This document shows, one piece after another, positions 1-14,100 of a DNA stretch of 64,000 nucleotides. A program made the position numbers and the translations under genes. Location: positions 71,001-135,000 of the forward strand of contig CAJNDS010000131.1 in assembly GCA_905221605.1 (NCBI GenBank). The letters are read 5' to 3'. Source of the DNA: Symbiodinium natans. Its lineage: Eukaryota; Sar; Dinophyceae; Suessiales; Symbiodiniaceae. Position 1 is the stretch's first letter, and the number at the start of each line of letters is the position of its first letter. Below the pieces are notes generated by a model, which did no database searches, had not been told where the DNA came from, and worked only from the letters and a program-made list of their open reading frames with translations.

Positions 1-292
1 CCCCAGTTCCGAAGTCCCTGTAGCCCTAAACCCTAAACCCTAAACTCTAAACCCTAAGCCCTAAACGCTAAACCCTATTTCCTAAACCCTAAACCCTAAA
101 CCCAAGACCCCTCCAAAAGTTGGAGCAACTTCTTCGATGGCTTCGTTCAAGAACGCTGGTGTTAAGTGGCCTTGGGGATGGCGGAAAGGCTGAACCCTAA
201 ACCCTAAACCCTAAACCCTAAACCCTAAACCCTAAACCCTAAACCCTAAACCCTAAACCCTAAACCCCAAACCATCAATCCGTAGTGCGCTA

Positions 293-392
293 CTTCTTGA
301 CCGCAGGCAGCTTTCGCGTTCACTCCTATGGCGCCCTCTGCATGGAGGTGCTCACGAGCCAGGTGCGAGAGCTCAGCAGAGCACCGTAGACC
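293..392 (+). other. Coding-like stretch, candidate exon
   Basis: Between two CCCTAAA-rich stretches lies a stop-free GC-rich segment reading FLTAGSFRVHSYGALCMEV in one frame, followed by CAG and GAG steps that could be donors. It could be an upstream exon of the cullin or of another gene. I do not recognise the peptide. Two similar short segments, 944-991 (ends CAG then GTGAGGTTTAGG) and about 1140-1208 (MDTADRIEVRFDKQ), may also be exons. The rest of 1-2100 is telomere-like repeat and nothing else I can name. Confidence 0.3.
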
Positions 393-1002
393 TTTCCCAA
401 GCGTTCAGAGTCCCAAACCCGAAGTCCTAACCCTACACCCTAGAGTTTAGGGGTCACAGTTTCGGGGGGCAGAGGCAGCGAGGCAGGTGTTCAGCCCGCA
501 GTGCGCTGAGGGCTGGTCGCCTGGGCTGACGCTGGCCCAGCTGGGTGTTCAGATCAAGGACATACTTGTGCAAGGCACGATTCTCAGACCCCAAACCCCA
601 AACCCCAAACCCAAAACCCGAGACCCCAGACCCCAGAGCCCACACCCCAAACCCTAATCCCTTTAAAAATCAGTCAGCTGGACATGATTCCCGAATGCAA
701 CCCCAAGCCCCCCTAAGCCCCAAAACCAAAGCCCGCGTTTTGAAGCCCAAGCCCAAGCCCCGCCGCGCCCCAACCCCCCAATGCCCTAAACCCTACACCC
801 AAAACCCTGAACCCTAAACCCTGAACCCTAAGCCCATGAACCCTAAGCCCAAAACCAAAACCCCAAACCCTAACCCTAAACCTTAACCCTAAATTTTCGA
901 AACCCTAAGCCCTAACCCCCCCCCCCCTCCCTCCCCCCGTGCAGGCTCGGGCCGCATCAGCGGTACCGGGGTCATGGCAGACCCGGGCGCCGCAGGTGAG
1001 GT

Positions 1003-1060
1003 TTAGGGGGTTTAGGGTTTAGGGTTTAGGGTTTGCCCTAAACCCTAAACCCGAAACCCT
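1003..1060. repeat. Inverted telomere-like pair (TTTAGGG then CCCTAAA)
   Basis: GGTTTAGGGTTTAGGG runs directly into CCCTAAACCCTAAAC with almost no spacer, so the stretch can fold into a hairpin. It lies just after a candidate exon ending at 991, and the order (G-rich first, C-rich second) matches that in verified introns. Confidence 0.8.
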
Positions 1061-2167
1061 GAACCCTAAACCCTAAACTCTAAACCCTAAACCAACCCTA
1101 AACCCTAAACTCAGAGCATCCCGAAGCACCAGAGCCTTCTTGGGGGCTTCAGGCCGGCAGCGTGCCATGGACACAGCCGATCGCATCGAGGTGCGGTTCG
1201 ACAAACAGGGCTTGGGGTTTGGGGTTTGGAACCCTAAGCCCTAAACCCTAAACCCCAAACCCTAAACCCTAAACCCTAAACCCTAAACCCTAAACCCTAA
1301 ACCCTAAACCCGAAACCCCAAACCCTAAATAGGGTGGAGGGTTGTTTGGGGTTGAACCCGTCAAGCGGTGGCAAAACCTGCAAGGCCCACCACCGCGACT
1401 GGGAACTCCCGGAGAGGCCTGCAGCTTGAGCCATGGCCGGGACTAAACCCTAAACCCTAAACCCTAAACCCTAAACCCTAAACCCTAAACCCTAAACCCT
1501 AAACCCCAAACCTTCTCCCGGCCTCGCATTTTCGCAGCAGTGTACAGCAGCTGCCACGAGTGATGCCACGGAGACCACGTACTCAAAATCAGGATCCTCT
1601 CTCTTCACCTGAGAAGTTCCGATGCGCGCAATCCTCAACCCTCAACCCTAAACCCTAAACCCCAAACCCTAAGCCTCAATTCTCAACCCTAAAGTGCGAA
1701 CGCCCCAAGAAAAGAGGGGAGCCTGACTTTGACAGACCGATTTCCGATTGCGGAGAAAAGCGACTGCCTCATCGGCTTCGGGTTCAGGGCCGCGTCTTGC
1801 CTTGGTCGCAGCTTTCGCAGGAGGCAGGGAAGTGAAGGTTGAGGGTTGATGCCCTAAACCCTAAAGCCCAAACTCTAAAGCGCACCCAAGAATTTATGCA
1901 GGACGGCCTATCCTGAACCCAGAGCCCAGAGCCCAAAGAGCCCTAAACCTTAACGTGCGAAGCACAAGATGACGTCGATGCCCGTGCGGATGCTATACTA
2001 CTATACTACTATACTACTATAGAAGTATATTTCCATATTACCATATTGCCATATACTCTACTGCTTTATTGCTATGTATATGTTATATGACGATATTGTT
2101 GTATGACTTTATTACTCTATCACCGTAGTACCAGATTACGACGTTGCGCTGTGTCTGCGAAGATCAG

Positions 2168-5100
2168 GTGGAGCTCTTCTCCTTCCTTAGCGACAAGGAC
2201 CTCTTCGCCGAGATCTACAGGTGCGCCCGTTCTCGTGGCTGTTTTCGTGGGCTTGGGGGCTTGGCGGCTTTGGCTTGCCCTTAACCCTTCACCCTAAACC
2301 CTAAACCCTAAACCCTAAACCCTAGACCCTAAACCCTAAACCCTAAACCCTAAACCCTAAACCCTGAACCCTAAACCCTAAACCCTAAACCCTGAACCCC
2401 CAAGCACGAAACCCTTGAGGGCCAAGTTGAGGGTTTGGTAGGATAGAAATAGCAGGAGCAATCAGCTAGAAACCGACAAGGACAGCCACCATCCAAACCC
2501 TAAACCCCTGCAACCCCTGTAACCCCTGTAACCCTGTAACCCCCTGTAACCCCTGTAACCCCTGTAACTCTTGTAACCCCTGCAACCCCTGTAACCCCTG
2601 CAACCCCTGTAACCCCTGTGACCCCTGTAACCCCTGTAACCCCTGTAACCCCTGTATCCCCTACACCGACTACAACCCCTATGACCCCCATAACCCGTTT
2701 AACCCCCACCTATAACCGCCACACCCCCTAAACCTTCTGACTGCGGTAAACCCTAAAACCCTAAAACCCTAAACCCTAAAACCCTAAGACCCTAAAACCC
2801 TAAAACCCTAAAGCCGAAACCATAGAACCCCAAACCCTAAGCCCTAAAAGCCTAAACCCTAAACCCCAAAACCCTCAAAAACTCGAACACCCCCCAAAAA
2901 AGGAATCAGCTGTCCAAGCGGCTGCTCTACGAGACCTCCGCCTCCGAGGACGCAGAGAAGAGCCCCTCGGACCAGCTCTGGGTTTTTGGGGGGTTTAGGG
3001 TTTAGGGTTTAGGGTTTAGGGTTTAGGGTTTAGGGTTTAGGGTTTAGGGTCTTTGGGGTTTTAAGGGCTCTTTAGGTTTAAAGGGTTCAGGGTTTCTGTG
3101 TTCACAGGGCTTAGGTGTTTTTTGTTTTTTGCTTTCTTGGGGGTTTGGGGTTTGAATCGGTCATCTGAGGCTCCGGAGTTTGGTTTTTGGGGTACCAGGC
3201 TCTAGGGTTATGGGGTCCTTGCTTCATTGTTTTAGGGTTTCAGGGCTTCAAGGCTTCAGGGGTGGTCTAGGGTTGGTCTTTGAAACCCTAAACCTTCAAC
3301 CCTAAACCCTCAACCCTCAACCCTCAACCCTAAACCCTAAACCTTAAACACCCTAAACCCTATACGTAGTGGAAATAGCTCTTGAGCCTTAAGGCCCCAA
3401 ACTCCAGACGCCTCTGCTGCCGAGGCATGATTGCCAAACTCAAGATGAAGCCCTGCCCTCAGGTTTAGGGTTTGGGGTTTAGGGTTTAGGGTTTAGGGTT
3501 TAGGGTTTAGGGTTTAGGGTTGTTTTGCTCAGCGTTTTAGGGCTCCAGGATCCGGGGCACTCTTCTAGCGGGATGGTCTTGGGGTTGTAGGGTACCCTAA
3601 GCACCCTAAACCCTAAAGCCTAAACCCTAAACCCTGAACCCTAAAACCCTAAAACCCTAAACCCTAAACCCTAAACCCTAAACCCTAAACCCTAAACCCT
3701 AAACCCTAAGCCCTAAGCCCTAAGCCTTAAGCCCTAAGCCCTCAGCCCGCAGCCCCAAGCAGTGCAAGCCTCGTAGGTGCGGGGCGCAGTTCACCTCCAA
3801 GCTTGAAGGCCAGGAGCCCGGATGGAGCGTAAGGAGGGTGGGTTTCATGTACCCCTGTTAGGGTTGGAGGTTTAGGGTTTAGGGTTTAGGGTTTAGGGTT
3901 TAGGGTTTAGGGTTTAGGGTTTAGGGTTTAGGGTTTAGGCTTTAGGCTTTAGGCTTTAGGCTTTAGGCTTTAGGCTTTAGGCTTTAGTGTTTAGGGTTTA
4001 GGAGCCCTAAACCCGAAACCCGAAAAAACCCCGCATCCGGAACTTGTGCGTGTCCAAAGCTTGCGGCAGTTCCGCATCTCGCATCTAAACAAGGACAACA
4101 AAAACGAACCTAAAGCCTGATGCCCACGAGGCATGCTCACGGACCTGTCCCTGGCCCTGGACACCCAGAAGGACTTCAAGCCCCGAGCCCATATTGTTGC
4201 CGTGCCACACAGGGCTGAATGTTTGGGCTTTAGGGTCTAGTGTTTAGGGTGTACAGCTTTATGAATTCACAGGATTTTTGGGGTCATAGTGGAGGGTTCG
4301 AAGCCCCTAGACTCACCATTCTTGGAACGGAATGCGCGATTTCAGAGAATGGAACGCGCAACTCAGACACTGGACATGATTGGAGAGCCAGGGTGCAGGA
4401 AACGAGGAAGCTCCGGGGATTCAAGAATCTGCAGTTCAAGAAACTACCCTAAACCCTAAACCCTAAACCCTAAACCCTAAACCCGAAACCCTAAACCCGA
4501 AACCCTAAACCCTAAACCCTAAACCCGAAACCCTAAACTGCCTGATCAAGGAACCACGTGTGGGGTAGGGAGGTGGGTGGGATGATGACGTTCATGTCGG
4601 GGTTTCCGAAAATAGGGAAATGGGGGGTTAATGATATTCGCGGTACCTTATTGGGGTCCTCATTATACGGAAATCCGACTATTTGGGGACTGCATTTTGG
4701 GTACCTTGTTTTCGTAAACCCCCCATGTCAGGGTGTGCCTACAGGGAACGAACTTTGCCGCGCTTGCCAGTTTCCCGACTCCGCCCCTTCCCGAACCCGC
4801 GCTTGCGAGTTTTTCCGAATTCCGCGGTGTCCGCTTTACCGAATGCGCGGTTTCCAGGTGCCAAATCTGCGGTTCCAGTTTACCGCACCCGCGGTTTCCG
4901 AGTCCTCGTTTTCCAGTTTTCCTAGTCACGTGTTTCCAGTGGCCGAAGCCGAGATTTTAGCCTTTCGAATCCGTGCATTCAGTTTCCCGAATCTGCAGTT
5001 TCAAGTTCCCGAATCACGCTTTTTCGGTTTCCATTCGAATCCGAGCGTTTTCAGTTTCCGAAACTGCTGCGGACCTTGTTTTTGCATTCATGGCTGTTCT

Positions 5101-8100
5101 TGTTCTTGTCATTGTTATTGTTAGTGTAGTGCCATTGTTGGTGTTGTTTTTTTATTATCGTTTTTGTTGCTGTTTTGTTCTCATAAGACCGTTTTGATCG
5201 TGCACTCATGTTGGTCTCATATGCGCACATGGGTATGTTCTGATAGTCGTAGACTATATTCTTCTAGTCTTGTGTTCTTAGGTCTTCTATTCTATTATTT
5301 CTCCTGTGTTCCCCTGCATTCTTGCATCCTTACTGTCTTAATTACCTTATTTCAGGCCTAGCGGCACGGGCCGGCCCCCGCCCCCCAAAGCACGAAACCT
5401 TGAACCTTGGCACTGTCTTCTCTTTCCCGTGTCTTTGTCCTCTCCTTCTCTCTGTCTCTCTTTCTCCTGCCTTCGCCCCCCCTCCCTCCCCCCCCCTCCC
5501 CCCCCGGCGCGCGCGCGCGCGCGCGCCGCGCGCGCGCGCGCGCACCCGCATCAGGAGCATCAGTGGGGTTGGTTTGGGGGCCTTAAAAGCATTCTATGCA
5601 TGCGTTTTGCCTTCGAAAAACCTTCAGAAAACGCTGTAAACACGTGTTTTTGGGCTTGGGAAGCCTTTTGGGACCCAGGAAAGGGAGCATCATGAGCATC
5701 AGGTGCTGCGGGTGTTTTGTGGCCTCGGTTTTTCGTAAAAACCCATGGTTTTTACGAGGTTTTCGTGCTTTTCGCACCACCGCGTGTTGCGTCCCCTTGG
5801 ATGCCGTTTTGGAGGCCTCCCGAAGGGCCCCGCGCGAATTTGAAGCAATTTTGGGCGGGGTCGGCGGCTCGGGCGCTCGCCCCTTAAAGCTAGCGCTTTA
5901 GTGCGACGCGGGCTCCGCCCTGGACCACGGGCTGCGCGCAGGCCGGATTTAATGGCTACCGCCAATGCCGCCGACCCCGACAGGAGGCCCTAGGGTTTAC
6001 ACAAACACCCCCTACATTGCGCTTACATATATCCATAGGTTCTAGAGTTCAGGGGGGGGCGAAGCATTGAGTCTTCACGCGCAGGGAGTTGGCGCGCAAC
6101 CTTAAACCCTAAACCTCACACCTTAAACTCGAAACCCTGAACCCTTAAACCCCAAACTACTAAACCCTCAACCCCCTTAACCAGGAGAGCCGAACCGGGG
6201 TGAGGTGGGGGGTAAGCGGTGATGGGGGGGGGGGGGGGGGGGGTTGGGGGCAGAGGTGAAGGGGTGAAGGCGGGGCGGGCGGGGTGGGCGGGGGGGGCGC
6301 GGGGGGGGCTCGAGCCCCTCAAACGAGAAGGGGGGAGGGGGCGGGGCAGGGTGGGCGGGGTGGGCGGGGGGGGGCGGGGGGGGGGTCCGGGCATGCACTG
6401 GAGCCCCTAAAACACTTCATTTCCAAGTAAAAGGTTAGGGGGGAGGTGGGCGGGCATGCGCTGGAGCCCCTAAGAGGGTAAGGGTGAGGTCGAGCGGGTG
6501 AGGGCGGGGGGGTTTGGGCATGAGGGCAAATGGGTCTTCACTGACGCCTCCCCCGCAAAAGCAGGGGTCGGCGGATACTCTCATGTTCTTGTCTTCTTCT
6601 GTTTTCTCATATTGCCATGCTCTTGTATTCTTTTTTAATCTCGTCACATATTGATATCGCTATGTAATTAAAACATTGTACTGTTATATCACGATAATCT
6701 TCCAATTCTTGTATTGTTATTCTGATTGCATGGTACATGGTGTATGACCGTAGCATTGTATTATAGCATTATAGAAGACAAACATAGTATTAGCATATTG
6801 TGTTGTAGGAACAACCTGCCACAATCAGCAGATTACCTGGCTACCTGTCGTATATTACTGTATTACTATGTTACGATAATACTATATTGCTATATTACTA
6901 TATTGCTATATTGCTATATTGCTATATTATTATCTTGCGATATTACTGTCCATATTACCCTCTGACCATTTCAGCATATGTCCAGATTATTCTATTGCTA
7001 CATTTATATATTGCTATATTACCATACTGCCCTATTGCCATGTGGCTATATTGCTTTGTTGCTACAGTGCTTCCTTGCTATATTGCTGTGTTGCTACATT
7101 GTATCTTGCTAGGTGCGCAAGTCTCTGAAACTTTGCCCTGCCTAGGGACCACTGCGAGCAGCTTCCCGAGGGCAAGGCGCCACAACATCCATGTGATGGA
7201 AGGGATTGGTTGGGGGTTTGGGGTTTCGGCCTTACAGTCCCTGAAAGGGGCCCTAAATCCTAAGCCCCAAACCCAGGATTCACTGCAATTTTGCTCTGGA
7301 AGGATTCTCGTGCCAGGCAGCCCTCGGCGGCATCGAATTCAACGTCACTGTGCTGACGACTGGCTTCTGGCCATCTTATCAGGCCCGTTGATTTCGGGTT
7401 TAGGATTTAGGGTTTCGGGTTTACGGTTGAGGGTTTGCTTAGCAGGCACCATGTGCCTGACAACTGCACGCCCAACTGCGTGCCAGTGAGCTCGGCTGTC
7501 ACCAAAGTCCCAAGCCCCTAGGACCCTAAAGCCCTAGACCCTGAGCACCCAAGACCCTGAATCCCTTGGGAAGCCCCGAATCCTCAAAGGCACTCATGCC
7601 CCAGAAGACTCAACTGAAAACTCTGACCGAAACCCGAAGAACCCTAAACCCTAAACCGGTAAGCCCAGCACCTCCAAGAGGGTGTCAGAGCCAGGTGCAG
7701 GAGGCAAGCCTTTGCCCGGAAATGCAGAAGGCCATGGCGTTTAGGGTTCAGAGTTTAGGGTTTAGGATTCATTTGAGGTTAAGGCCTCACGGCTTAGGGG
7801 CTTCTATCTGCAGTCTCTTGCTAGTTCTCATGAGGGAATTTGGGAACTAGGTAATCAGATATGCCCCTATACTGGATTATCCAGGGTGCCTATTTCCGCT
7901 TTTCTTGTTTCGACGAATTGCACATACATATATATATATATATACGATGACATACACGTGTATGTCGAACAGCTGCAAGATGTTTCATCCTGCCGTCTAG
8001 GCTGTACCACCCTAAACCCTAAACCCTAAACCCTAAACCCTAAACCCTAAACCCTAAACCCTAAACCCTAAACCCTAAACCCTAAACCCTAAACCCTAAA

Positions 8101-11100
8101 CCCTAAACCCTGAAACCCTAAACCCTAAACCCTAAACCCTAAACCCTACCCTAGACCCTACCCTAAACCCTAAACCCTAAACCCTAAACCTAAACCCTAA
8201 ACCCTAAACCCTAAACCCTAAACCCGACCCTAAACCCTAAACCCTAAACCCTAAACCCTAGACCCTAGACCCTAAACCCTAAACCCTAAACCCTAAACCC
8301 GAAACCCTAAACCCTAAACCCTAAACCCTAAACCCTAAACCCGAAACCCGAAACCCTAAACCCTAAACCCTAAACCCTAAACCCTAAACGCTAAACCCGA
8401 AACCCTAAAGCCCTAGACGTGCCGGAGGCCATCCAGGTGTTCAGCAATTATTACAATGTCCGGCTCCCGGAGAAGCAGGGTTTAAGATTTAGGGTTTAGG
8501 GTTCAGGGTTTAGGGCTTAGGGTTTAAGGTTTAGGGGACCAGACCTGGGTACTTGGAGGCTCATGGGCGCTTTTTTCGTAGGGCTAGAAGTACCCTAAAT
8601 AAGGGTTATAACCATAGTTCCTCTACTCAGAACCCTACTTGTAAGTGCCCATGAACCTCCGAGAGAAACCTGCGCACGTCGCCCCGAACTGCCTAAGCCC
8701 AACCCCGCAGACACACATTCCGTCGAGCGTGCGCGTCCCGCTCCCGTGGCGCAGGTCGAATTAAGCAGGGTTTAGGGTTTAGGGTTTAGGGTTTAGGGTT
8801 TAGGGGTACCTTATTACGGCCCTTATTAGAGACGAATCTCACTTTGGGGGGTTCCCCTACATTCGTAAACCCCCGTGTTGGGGCTTCGGGTTTAAGGTTT
8901 CAGGGCTGAGGGCCCTAAACCCTAAACCCTATTTTGGGAGATACCCCACATCTCTACTCGGTGCCCAAGGGCAAAACGCAGCATCGGCGACTGCAGTGGA
9001 TCCACTCCCTGGGGCAGGCGGATGGGTTGTTAGTGTTGATGTTTTTGCTATTGTTGTTGTGCTTCTTTTTTTGTCGTTTTAATGTCAGTTACAGTTGCAT
9101 GTTTACTATATCATGCTTTGTGAGATTGCGCCTGATCTTAGATGATCCTGTCTTGTACTTTGTTGTGTCTTGTCATATTGTTATTGTTCTTGGGCTTCGG
9201 CTGATTGTAGGGATGAGCTGTTTCGGGTTTAGGGCTTCAGGAACACGGCCGAGTTCCTGGAATGTACAGACATGGATTCACAATGTTGCATGCCTGTGCC
9301 AGTGACAAGGTCCCCCCCCCAGACATTGTCACTTTGTTGCGGTTTTTTCACGACGTTCTGTGGTGATCGTGATGACGGCGGCAGCGGCAACCATGATGAT
9401 TGTTGTTGTTCAGCCTGTAAAACGGGCACACTGGCATTCTGCCTTTCATCATCTCAAACGCTTCGTGCTGCACCCAGAAACGAAGGCCACGATTGCCGCC
9501 AAGTTGAATGGTCGAAGGCGGGTCCTCTGTGGATTCTGGGGCTACTCTGAACAGCAATCCATATCAAGCATGCAGCACTCCCTCAAGCAGCCCCCCCCCC
9601 CCCCCCCAAAGAAACAAATATATATATATATATATATATAGCAAACTCCTAAACCCAGAAGACTACCTGCACGCCAAAACCCCAAAACCCTGAACTCATC
9701 TGTGGGAGGACTTACCTCTAATCATGGGTTTCCCCACTATCCCCTCGATACTAACCCCCCCCCCCCTCCCCCCCGCCAAGGTTCCGCCCTTACAAAACAA
9801 CCTTCATTAGGCTCAATTATCCTCAAAAAGCCCTAGAGGGGGGTAGTAGGGGAACCTATGATCTAAGGGTCTTTTGGCCTTCGTGAAGGGGCATGCAGGG
9901 GCTGGATTAGAGCCTCAACCTTGGGGAGTTGGAGTTTGGGGGTTTGGGTTTAGGGTCTGGGGTTTGGGGTTTTAGGGTTTAGGGTTGGGGGTTTAGGGTC
10001 TGGGGTTTGGGGTTTTAGGGTTTAGGGTTTGGGGTTTAGGGTTTGGGATTTAGGGCTTGTTGGTTAGGGTTTAGGGTTTGGGGTTTCGGGTGTAGGGGTT
10101 TAGGGGTGTAGGGGTTTAGGGCCGTTTAGGGTCCTTCAGGCATGACGTGACTTGCAGCCACACGGCTGGAGCCCAAATCCCAAACCGGCAGGCACGACCT
10201 GATCGTCAACTCTTATCAGGTGGCGGACTGTGGGTTTAGGGGTTTGGGGGTGTAGGCAGGCGCTTTTCTTGACTGCCCGACTTTCAAGTGCATGAGGGAA
10301 GAATGTGATCCGTTCCGCAGAGACTTTGTGCCGTGGGCTGCAGTTCCACAACTGCCACTGTCCAAGGCGCTGATCCTGCTTCTCTTCACCAGAGACGAGT
10401 CCCACAACCTTTCCTTCATCCAGGCCCCGAATTCTCCAACCGCTTGCAGGGCAGGGGAGCAACCTGATGTCCACCCCAAACCCTGACCCTAAACCCTAAA
10501 CCCTATACCCTAAACCCCAAAAACCCGTGAGATGCGGTTACCCCCGCCCCCCCTCCCCTTGCTCCCTAAGAGGGTGGATGTTGAAAAGCTGAGTTCAGTC
10601 AGCCCATCTCCGATCTCTTCAAACTGCCGATGTGTTTGGGGCTTCCAACTTGGAGTGACATTGCAGATGACTGCTCCATGGCCCTTAGCCCTGAACCGAT
10701 CCCAAGCCCAGCGCGCGCACGAAAGCGCCGCGCTCTCTCGCAGAATTCGACTGGTTTGGAGCCGAGCATGTGCAAGAAGTCCGGGGCTGAGAGGGAGAGG
10801 GCTTTGCCTTTGCGTTTCTTTCTCTTTTTCTTTCTCTCGCTCTCGCTCTCTCCCGCTCCCCTCTCTCTCTCGTTCTCTTCCCTTGGTTGCGGCCTTAGGT
10901 TTCGGGTTTGGGGCTTTGGGGGGTACTGCATTGTTGTGGTGCATGCTACGCTGCCAGCCAGCCGGATACTGTTTGCCTGCAGCATGCCTGGTTCCGGCAT
11001 GTTGCTAAGATCTCTGCTAGCTCAATGGCAAGCTGTGGGTGTCGCTTTGTTGCGTACAAGCCTTTATGACAGCGAACCGGCTTTCCCCTGGTTCTTAGTA

Positions 11101-14100
11101 GGGAATGAGGGAATTAGGGTTTTATATGTATATATGTCAGTACATAAACAAATAAATATGAATAAATATAAATAAATATAAATAAATATAAACAAATATA
11201 AATAAATATAAGTAAATATAAATAAATATAAATAAATATAAATAAATATGAATAAATATAAATAAATATAAAAAATATAAATAAATATAAATAAATATGA
11301 ATAAATATGAATAAATATGAATAAGTATAAATAAATATAAATGAATATGAATAAATATAAATATAAATATAATTACACATATATATATGTTGATATTTGT
11401 ATTTATATTTATATTTACTTTTGCATTTGTATATATTTATATTAATATTCATATTAATATGAATATTATTTTAATCATAATATTAATTTTAATATTCATA
11501 TTAATTGTATTTTCATCTTAATATTAATTTTAATATTCATATTAATTGTATTTTCATCCTAATATTAATTTTAATATTAATATTAAGACTAATATTAATA
11601 ATATTAATATTAATCTTAATATTAACATTTATATATATATATATATACACATACATATACCCTTTAAGGGATGAGAAAGGGTACCTGATTCCCTCATTCC
11701 CTACTAAGAGCCAGCCAGTTATGATCACGAACCGTCTTTCACTATGACCAGAGGGCCTGCACAGACGCTACTGTGAGTTGCTCATCAATAATCTCACCGA
11801 AGAGATTGGCAACGTGCTTGAGCCTGCGGTTGACGTCCCGTATGCTGAGCAACATCGTGTGATCCTTGTTGGGGTACATGGGGGTTCCAAATATAGGGGA
11901 AAAATTGGAGGCTCATAGCTGAATACATAAGTGCGAAAATAGGGGACCCCTAGTCTAGACCCACAAATAGTAGGATCCCTTACACTAAGGACCCAATAAG
12001 GTCCCCCCCCCCCCCCCCCCCTAATATCATATACCCCCAAGTGGGGAATACCATGAGTTCTAAACCCTACACCCCAAATGAGAACGCGCCGGACACATGT
12101 GCCCAGGCTTTTGGCCACCTTGTCGATTGCCAAGCCCGGCTCACAGCTTCCTACTCCTTTGGTAAGGAATGTGGGCTTAGGGTTTAGGGTTTAGGGTTTA
12201 GGGTTTAGGGTTTAGGGATGTTTAGGGTTTAGGGTTATAGGGTTCCGATCAGAGGTTGGGGGTTGATAGTTTCGGGTTTCCTGAAGGGATATTGGGGTCT
12301 CCGGTCTTCCTCCACGCTGAAGGGCTTTTGGCGGTGCTGATGAAACGTGTTTCCTTGTGACATCTGCGCCCACAGAAGTGTCCCTAAACCCCAAACCCCA
12401 AACCCCAAACCCCAAATCCAAACCCCAAACCCCAAACCCCAAACCCCAAACCCTAAACCCTAAACCCTAAACCTGCAGCAGTAGCAAGATGGCCCGTAGG
12501 CACAAGTTGTCCATGATTGCTTGGCCAGGTTCAAGATTTTAAGTAAGACTGGCGACGGCAAGACGATCGAGGATTTGGGGTGCAAACCATGGCTGTTCAG
12601 AATCGATTCCGAAAGATCTTGCATCTTCCGATGCTTTCCCCCAACTCCCTGGCTTTACCTAAACATGAGATCCAAAATGCGTTGTGACACTCAGAATGCA
12701 GGATGACGCTAGCTTTTGCCCCAATGATGGCTTCCAGCCTGGGGCCGAGACGTCTTTGTCGTTGAGGCCCTGTCGCCCTCGCGTCGCGCGCACGCGCGGC
12801 CTGGCACGCTGAGGTGCCAGCACAGAAAGATCAAGATACCTCCTCCAGTGACGGAAGAGACGCACAACAAGGCTCTGCTGGGCAAGAAGCGTTGCTGCAG
12901 CGAGCTGTTCTGTGCACCGTGGCAGGGGCTACTCGTCCTAGCCTGTAGCAGCCCTTAAGCCTAAACGAGGGGGTTCTTCTTTATAATTTTATAACCAATA
13001 ATGCCCAATACCAGAATCTACGGTTTTTGCATGCTTCTGTATAGCCCATAATCATATCAATCTTCAAAAGGGCCTAATAGAAATATTGCTTCTTCCTCAT
13101 CAGATGCCTTGCCTTGGAGCAGGAGCGCGTGGAGGAGGATCGTTCCATCGCCATCGAGGCGGCCATCGTGCGCATCATGAAGATGAGGAAGACGCCCCGA
13201 GTCCCAGTTTGGATGGGTTTGGGACGTTTCCATGGGCTTTTAGAGGTCCCACGTCTCTCCATGCCTCTCCCACGTCTCGCAGTTCTGCGCTCTGTTTGCT
13301 CTCCCGGTGGCGCCAGATCTGGAAACTTGACAAGCTCGCACCTTTTGTGACCCTAAACCCTAAACCCTAAACCCTAAACCCTAAAACATAAACCCTAAAC
13401 CCTACACCCTAAACCCTAAACCCTGAACCCTAAGCCCTTGACCCTAGACCCTAAACCCTAAACCCCCCAAACCTTAACAGTTGTTGGACGTTGTTAGTCT
13501 TCAGAGCTGCCATGCCTTCGGGACTACTGTGCGCTTGTCATGCTACGACTACCAATTGCTTAAGAACCCCCCCCCCAAAAAAAAAATGCATAATATTCTT
13601 CCGTATAAGGGCAATATAGGGATTACTATCTTTCCCTTTTTGGGGGGTTTCTTAAGCAATTATAAGGGTGATACAGGGGTTGTTTTTTTGTTCTTTTTGG
13701 GGGGTGCTTAAGCAAATGGTAGATGAGGCTGAACCACCAGCAGCTCGTGACCGAGGTGCGGGGATGCAGTTTGAGTCTAGACAGCCAGCCGCTTGCCACT
13801 AGGGTTTAGGGTTTAGGGTTTAGGGTTTAGGGTTTAGGGTTTAGGGTCCACTAGGTACCAGGTGATAACATTGACATAGGCTTTTTCTCCCCGTCTCCAC
13901 AGTATCCTCAGTCTTCCATGTCTCTGTGTTTTTTGCCCTCTTTGTTTCTCTGTCTCTTTGTGTCTGTGCCTTCTCTACCGGCCCTCGCTTTTGTTGCAAG
14001 AAGAAAAAGAAGAGTATGTTTCGAAGTTGCTGAACCCGCTGAGGTGCTTACACAGCTTGCCTTCTTCAAGCCAAACCCAAAACTAGTGAAGCAGCGTCCA

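Noticed and set aside
497-590. Minus-strand coding-like peptide RALHKYVLDLNTQLGQRQ
   Set aside because: All supported genes are on the + strand, and the + strand of the same stretch is equally open; no family match.
1-4000. Window start as a chromosome end because of CCCTAAA arrays
   Set aside because: The arrays are short, occur in both orientations and are found throughout the window between exons.
4558-5124. Plus-strand frame of 188 codons after a cullin exon
   Set aside because: It begins in a family A element and continues through TTTCCGAATC-type degenerate repeats; no domain and no splice support.
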